This document shows positions 14,385 to 17,974 of a DNA stretch of 17,974 nt, piece after piece (the stretch's first letter is position 1; every line of letters starts with the position of its first letter). Origin of the DNA: JBAQMG01 sp049302575 (GTDB lineage: Bacteria; Bacillota; Desulfitobacteriia; Desulfitobacteriales; Desulfitobacteriaceae); assembly GCA_049302575.1 (NCBI GenBank), contig JBAQMG010000132.1, positions 1 through 17,974 on the forward strand. Reading direction: 5' to 3'. Below the pieces are notes generated by a model. It searched no databases, had not been told where the DNA came from, and saw only the letters and a program-made list of their open reading frames with translations. A program made the position numbers and the translations under genes.

Positions 14385-16309
14385 TTTTCTTTGCTCCCTC
14401 TGACTATAGTTCTCGCTTCTTCGGGGATAGGAGCTGGAACAGGCTCGCCGGAAATCTTCTTTACCGAACGAAAACGCGGGGGGCAAACGTCGAAGCAAGT
14501 TCCGCACTTTGTGCATTTTTCTTGATCAATGACATGGATCAGGTTCTTACCACCCACAATCGCTTCTGAAGGACATTTCTTGGAGCAGATCATACAGGCC
14601 TGGCATTTATCCGGCTCAATATAAAATGTGATTAGTTCCTTGCAGGAAAGAGCTGAGCACCTCTTTTCCTTGATGTGTGCCTCATACTCCTCTCTAAAAA
14701 ATTTTAGCGTGCTTAGAAACGGGTTAGGGGCACTCCTGCCCAACGCACAAAGAGCCGCTTCGCCGGCTACCTCGGCTAGCTCCTCCAACAGCTCAATGTC
14801 GCCCTCTTTTCCCTTTCCTTGGGTGATATTAGTGAGAGTCTTAAGCATCTGCCTAATACCCTCACGGCAAGGCACACATTTACCACACGATTCATCAGTC
14901 AGGAATTCAAGGAAGTACCGTGAGACATCAACCATACAGGTATCTTCATCCAGGATAATCATTCCACCTGACCCCATCATTGAACCAGCCTGGGTTAGTT
15001 CATCAAAACCAACTTCTAAATCTAACAAATTCTCAGGTAGACACCCGCCAGACGGTCCTCCTGTCTGCACTGCTTTGAAACGCTTGCCTCCCGGGATTCC
15101 ACCACCTATCTTGTAGATGATATCTCTGAGGGTCATGCCCATTGGTACCTCTACAAGACCAGTATTGGTTATCTTCCCTACCAAGGAGAAAATCTTCGTG
15201 CCCTTACTTTTTTCAGTCCCTAACTGTGTAAACCAATCAGCGCCATTGTTAATGATCAGCGGCACATTTGACCAGGTCTCAACATTATTCAAAACGCTGG
15301 GTCTATCCCAAACGCCCTTGATGGCGGTATGGATATATTTTGGTCTAGGCTCACCTGCTCTGCCTTCCAAGGCCGTCATCAGAGCACTCGATTCGCCGCA
15401 GACGAAAGCCCCAGCGCCTTGGTGCACTTTAACTACAAAATCAAGGCCTGAGCCAAGGATGTTTTTCCCAAGCAGACCATACTCCTCAGCCTGCTTAATG
15501 GCGATGTTCACATTTTCTACTGCTAAGGGGTATTCTTGGCGCACGTAAAAAAATCCCTCGTGGGAGCCAATGGCATAGGCTCCGATGATCAACCCTTCAA
15601 GGACTGAGTGAGGATTACCCTCAAGAAGGCTCCTATCCATATATGCTCCAGGATCCCCTTCATCGGCATTGACTATCACGTACTTTATGTCGCCAGAAGC
15701 ATTGCGTGATTCTTCCCATTTTCTCCCTGTAGGAAAACCGCCGCCTCCTCTACCTCGCAGATTGGATTGTTTGACTTCCCCCAATACCTGTTCAGCGCTC
15801 ATCTGCGAAACAACTTTCGCTAACGCAGAATAGCCGCCAATTGCCAGATAATCATCGATACTTTTAGGATCAATACTACCATTGGAACCGAAAACAAGTC
15901 GCTTCTGGTGTTTGTAGAAGGGAATTTCAGATTCATACACTATCTTTTCCTTGGTAACGGGGTCGGTATAGAGTAGACGCTCTATGACCTTCTTCTCCAT
16001 TATTGTCTGCGAGATAATTTCAGGAACATCCTCAGGCTTTATCTGAAAATAACATATTCTCTCGGGGTGAATAACTATAATAGGACCCCTCTCACAAAAA
16101 CCATGGCATCCTGTCTTTCTGATGTCCACCTCACCACTTAAACCTTGTTTTATAATCTCCTCTTCAATACTCGCAGCGACTTCTTTACTGCCAGAAGCAT
16201 GGCAAGCAGATCCGGCACAAATTGTAATACAAGGTTTATTAGGGTCTCTTTTTGACAGGATGCTTTTTCTGAGTTCTTCCAATTCCGCTGCTGAATTTAT
16301 ACGCACCAT
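14381..16309 (-). CDS. nuoF: NADH-binding flavin/Fe-S subunit, NuoF/HndC type (BamH-like)
   Basis: 642 aa. Residues about 25-100 are a thioredoxin-like [2Fe-2S] domain (C31, C36, C68, C72). About 130-460 is the FMN- and NADH-binding core with RGRGGGGFPTGRKWE (185-199), NADEGDPGAYMDR (214-226) and CGESSALMTALEGRAGEPR (304-322). Next comes the [4Fe-4S] site ESCGKCVPCREG (C475, C478, C481) with C521. The C-terminus carries two ferredoxin motifs (C569/572/575/579 and C599/602/605/609). This layout matches the large flavoprotein of bifurcating hydrogenases and NADH:acceptor complexes rather than respiratory NuoF, which lacks both extensions. It is expected to oxidise or reduce NAD(H) in the cytoplasm. 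It starts 14 bases after the NuoE-like stop. Confidence 0.93.
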   Translation of the reverse strand: MVRINSAAELEELRKSILSKRDPNKPCITICAGSACHASGSKEVAASIEEEIIKQGLSGEVDIRKTGCHGFCERGPIIVIHPERICYFQIKPEDVPEIISQTIMEKKVIERLLYTDPVTKEKIVYESEIPFYKHQKRLVFGSNGSIDPKSIDDYLAIGGYSALAKVVSQMSAEQVLGEVKQSNLRGRGGGGFPTGRKWEESRNASGDIKYVIVNADEGDPGAYMDRSLLEGNPHSVLEGLIIGAYAIGSHEGFFYVRQEYPLAVENVNIAIKQAEEYGLLGKNILGSGLDFVVKVHQGAGAFVCGESSALMTALEGRAGEPRPKYIHTAIKGVWDRPSVLNNVETWSNVPLIINNGADWFTQLGTEKSKGTKIFSLVGKITNTGLVEVPMGMTLRDIIYKIGGGIPGGKRFKAVQTGGPSGGCLPENLLDLEVGFDELTQAGSMMGSGGMIILDEDTCMVDVSRYFLEFLTDESCGKCVPCREGIRQMLKTLTNITQGKGKEGDIELLEELAEVAGEAALCALGRSAPNPFLSTLKFFREEYEAHIKEKRCSALSCKELITFYIEPDKCQACMICSKKCPSEAIVGGKNLIHVIDQEKCTKCGTCFDVCPPRFRSVKKISGEPVPAPIPEEARTIVRGSKEK

Positions 16310-16323
16310 AATTTTACCTTACC

Positions 16324-16776
16324 CTATTCATAATTTTTTAAAACGTCTGCCATCTCAGCTGGCGCCATCTTACCGTGAGTCTCCCCGTCGATCTCCATCA
16401 CCGGTCCTAAAGCACAACAACCGAGGCAGTTAACCGTCTCTAAGCTAAACTTCAAATCCAAATCCGTTTCGCCAGGTTTAATTCCAATCAGGTCTTGTAC
16501 CGAGTCGAGGACACGCCGCGCACCGCGAACATGACAGGCAGTACCCATACAGACGTGAACTTCATGACGTCCTTTAGGAACTAAACTAAAGGCTTTATAG
16601 AAGGTAGCTATATGCTGTATTCGGGTTAAAGGAACTTGTAATCTTTCAGCTACTCTCCCTAAGGCTTCCTTAGGAAGCCAGTGATGCTCGCTCTGAATAT
16701 CCAGCAATACCTGAATTAGTGAACTAGCTTCACATCCATGTTTATCAATAATCTGATCGACTCTATCCTTATTCAT
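16324..16776 (-). CDS. nuoE: [2Fe-2S] thioredoxin-like subunit, NuoE/HndA type (BamG-like)
   Basis: 150 aa, typical NuoE size. An N-terminal helical bundle (LLDIQSEHHWLPKEAL; VPLTRIQHIATFYKAF) is followed by a thioredoxin-like domain with the four cluster cysteines C76, C81 (CMGTAC), C117 and C121 (CLGCC). It pairs with the NuoF-like subunit and carries electrons from or to its FMN. The ATG at 16776 is 53 bases downstream of the MvhD-like stop; the ribosome binding site is weak or oddly spaced (AGAGG very close, AGGAG further away), which could lower its translation relative to neighbours. Confidence 0.93.
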   Translation of the reverse strand: MNKDRVDQIIDKHGCEASSLIQVLLDIQSEHHWLPKEALGRVAERLQVPLTRIQHIATFYKAFSLVPKGRHEVHVCMGTACHVRGARRVLDSVQDLIGIKPGETDLDLKFSLETVNCLGCCALGPVMEIDGETHGKMAPAEMADVLKNYE

Positions 16777-16829
16777 AGCCTCTGTCCTAGTCTCCTTTTT
16801 CGCTTTTATCCACTGCCTGCTTTTTCATC

Positions 16830-17597
16830 TTAGGCTAGAGCATAGCATTTCTGACCTTCATCGTACCTGACAAACCTTTGCCTTGACGAACTATTAAGGT
16901 ACCTTGATACTTCAGACGGGGTCAGACCTAAAACCTTAGCGATCTCACCAGTTGTAAGAGGTCCTTCCCGCAAGAGTGAGATAATTTGGCTTATTGCCAA
17001 TTTCTCGACAATTGTTTCATTAAACAACCTGTTGAACTCGTCACTGGAGAAAAATCTATAATACTCTTCCTCCGATTTAATACTTATTCTCAGTCTCTCC
17101 CTTTCCACCAGCTTAATGTAAGGGACTAGGTTTGTTACTGCTTCTAGTTTGGACTTTAAGGCATTTTCGTCTATTCCTTCGCCTTTGCCGAGAGGTCCTA
17201 ACTCTTTCATCTTGCTGCCGAAGTCATTCATAATTTCGGCAAAAAGGTTTCCTTCGCCGGCAGACATAGTTTCGATCCTTAACCTTTCCGGGTTCAGCCC
17301 GATGTACTCCATTATTTTCTTACATAGCAGTACCATGTTTAGAGCATGGTAATTCCCATGAGTACTATAATTACAATCATTAAAACGGCAACCACCGATA
17401 AATACCGCATCCATTCCATTAGAGAAGGCTCTGAGTACAAATGACAGATCAACTCTACCGGAACACATGACGCGAATAACCCTGCTTTCAGTTGTATATT
17501 GTAGTCTGGACACGCCAGCCAAGTCCGCAGACCCGTATGCTCACCAATGGCAGACAAAACCTAATATTCTTGGTTTAAATTTAAGTCCTGCACTCAT
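16830..17597 (-). CDS. mvhD: Selenocysteine-containing MvhD/FlpD-like electron-transfer subunit with C-terminal winged helix (BamF-like)
   Basis: 255 aa if the in-frame TGA at 17543-17541 is read as selenocysteine. The frame opens at ATG 17597 (AAGGAGGTGG eight bases ahead) and gives KPRILGFVCHWUAYGSAD, then LAGVSRLQY. The MvhD family has CxWCSYAGAD at this place, so U19 replaces the second Cys. Other conserved sites are C45 in MCSGRVD, C70 and C75 in GGCRFNDCNY. MvhD-type [2Fe-2S] proteins link HdrA-type flavoproteins to an electron donor. Residues about 145-198 are a charged linker, and about 199-255 resemble a winged helix (LTTGEIAKVLGLTPSEVSRYL). The Sec reading is supported by a hairpin after the TGA and by conserved sequence on both sides. 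The alternative, a nonsense mutation with restart at TTG 17522, would destroy the conserved N-terminus. Confidence 0.88.
17504..17532 (-). promoter_or_regulatory. Bacterial SECIS-like hairpin downstream of the in-frame TGA
   Basis: Starting eight bases after the TGA, GTCT and GGAC (separated by a 2-base bulge) pair with GTCC and AGAC, leaving an 11-base loop that can close further to a 5-base GCTGG apex. The apex lies about 21 bases downstream of the UGA and begins with G, as expected for bacterial selenocysteine insertion elements read by SelB. The fold was derived by hand and not energy-scored. Confidence 0.7.
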
Positions 17598-17655
17598 TCG
17601 TTCCACCTCCTTACTTATAATAATTTCATCTTAGTTTATAGGAGTTATACAAGCC

Positions 17656-17974
17656 TTAAACTGCCGCATCAATTTGACTCAAGAGCTCTTCATCGGTAAA
17701 GTGCTTTAGTGAAATAGCCCCTGTTGGACACATTGTGTTACAGAGACCATCTCCTTTACAGAGTACAGGGTTAATCCCGGCCTTTCTGCCTTGTGGGGTA
17801 TCACGAAACTCTATGGCACCATACGTACAAGCTGTGATACAAGCCCCACATGAAATACAGTTACTTTCATTCACCGCACAAACGGAACCAGAGGCTACGA
17901 CTGTATCATGCGAGAGTAAAGTCAAGACTCGCCCGGCAGCTCCATAAGCCTGGCTAACCGTTTCCGATATAAGC
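17656..17974 (-). CDS. hdrA: HdrA-like flavin/Fe-S protein, C-terminal fragment cut by window edge (BamE-like)
   Basis: The open frame runs in from beyond base 17974, so only the last 105 residues are seen. It begins with LISETVSQAYGAAGRV, typical of the end of the HdrA FAD domain, then the first [4Fe-4S] motif CISCGACITACTYGA. The second motif reads CKGDGLCNTMCPTGA: its second cysteine position is Asp, so one cluster ligand is missing or supplied elsewhere. The end (LKHFTDEELLSQID) is also typical of HdrA. An internal TTG at 17925 is not the real start. HdrA proteins are the flavin-based bifurcating cores of heterodisulfide reductase and Bam complexes. Its stop lies 58 bases before the MvhD-like ATG. 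Confidence 0.85.
   Translation of the reverse strand, partial: LISETVSQAYGAAGRVLTLLSHDTVVASGSVCAVNESNCISCGACITACTYGAIEFRDTPQGRKAGINPVLCKGDGLCNTMCPTGAISLKHFTDEELLSQIDAAV

Noticed and set aside
13770..16776. Part of respiratory complex I or an electron-bifurcating hydrogenase
   Set aside because: The NuoF-like protein has thioredoxin-like and double-ferredoxin extensions not found in respiratory NuoF, the NuoG-like protein has no catalytic domain, and no membrane subunits or H-cluster protein are present.
17339..17597. Reading the MvhD-like gene as frameshifted or as starting at TTG 17522
   Set aside because: The same frame is continuous on both sides of the TGA with family residues in register, and the TTG has no ribosome binding site and would cut off the conserved CxWC/U motif.
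1..17974. CRISPR arrays, tRNA or rRNA genes, complete insertion sequences
   Set aside because: No regularly spaced repeats, no cloverleaf-like segments and no transposase reading frames were found.

Overview
This window looks like part of a strictly anaerobic, low-G+C Firmicute of the Peptococcaceae type (sulfate reducers or syntrophs related to Desulfosporosinus, Desulfotomaculum or Pelotomaculum). The evidence is AT-rich intergenic DNA, strong GGAGG-type ribosome binding sites, Clostridia-like thiolase/Hbd/acyl-CoA dehydrogenase proteins, and oxygen-sensitive Fe-S enzymes. The taxon is an inference. Every gene I can support is on the minus strand, so the biological reading order runs from base 17974 down to base 1. 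The theme is anaerobic breakdown of an aromatic acyl-CoA.

Region 1 (17974-13770) is an electron-transfer module: the C-terminus of an HdrA-like flavoprotein (cut by the window edge), an MvhD/FlpD-like subunit, and NuoE-, NuoF- and NuoG-N-terminus-like subunits. The MvhD-like gene carries an in-frame TGA where the family has the second Cys of its CxxC motif, followed by a SECIS-like hairpin, so it is very probably a selenoprotein. The order HdrA, MvhD(Sec), NuoE, NuoF, NuoG-like matches, from memory, the BamE-F-G-H-I electron-transfer part of class II (ATP-independent) benzoyl-CoA reductase clusters.

Region 2 (13684-8129) is a beta-oxidation set: two thiolases, a 3-hydroxyacyl-CoA dehydrogenase, an acyl-CoA dehydrogenase and an enoyl-CoA hydratase. 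It can take the ring-opened acyl-CoA to acetyl-CoA. A 210-base gap inside it holds several hairpins and a perfect palindrome.

Region 3 (8128-2986) begins with a 550-base gene-free stretch containing a near-consensus sigma-A promoter. It then has four tightly packed genes in the order bcrC-bcrB-bcrA-bcrD, encoding an ATP-dependent class I benzoyl-CoA reductase (or a close homologue acting on a substituted benzoyl-CoA).

Region 4 (2985-1) has a MITE-like inverted-repeat element, a PaaX-family regulator, a second enoyl-CoA hydratase, a short-chain dehydrogenase, and the start of another thiolase that leaves the window. The first 160 bases are a diverged duplicate of the junction between the two complete thiolases, including a relic of the C-terminus of one of them.

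Working model (inference): NADH and/or another donor is oxidised by the HdrA-MvhD-NuoEFG-like complex, which delivers low-potential electrons (probably through ferredoxin) to BcrCBAD. ATP hydrolysis by BcrAD drives ring reduction, and the hydratases, dehydrogenases and thiolases degrade the product. The most notable point is a class I reductase core in the same locus as a selenocysteine-containing class II-type electron module.
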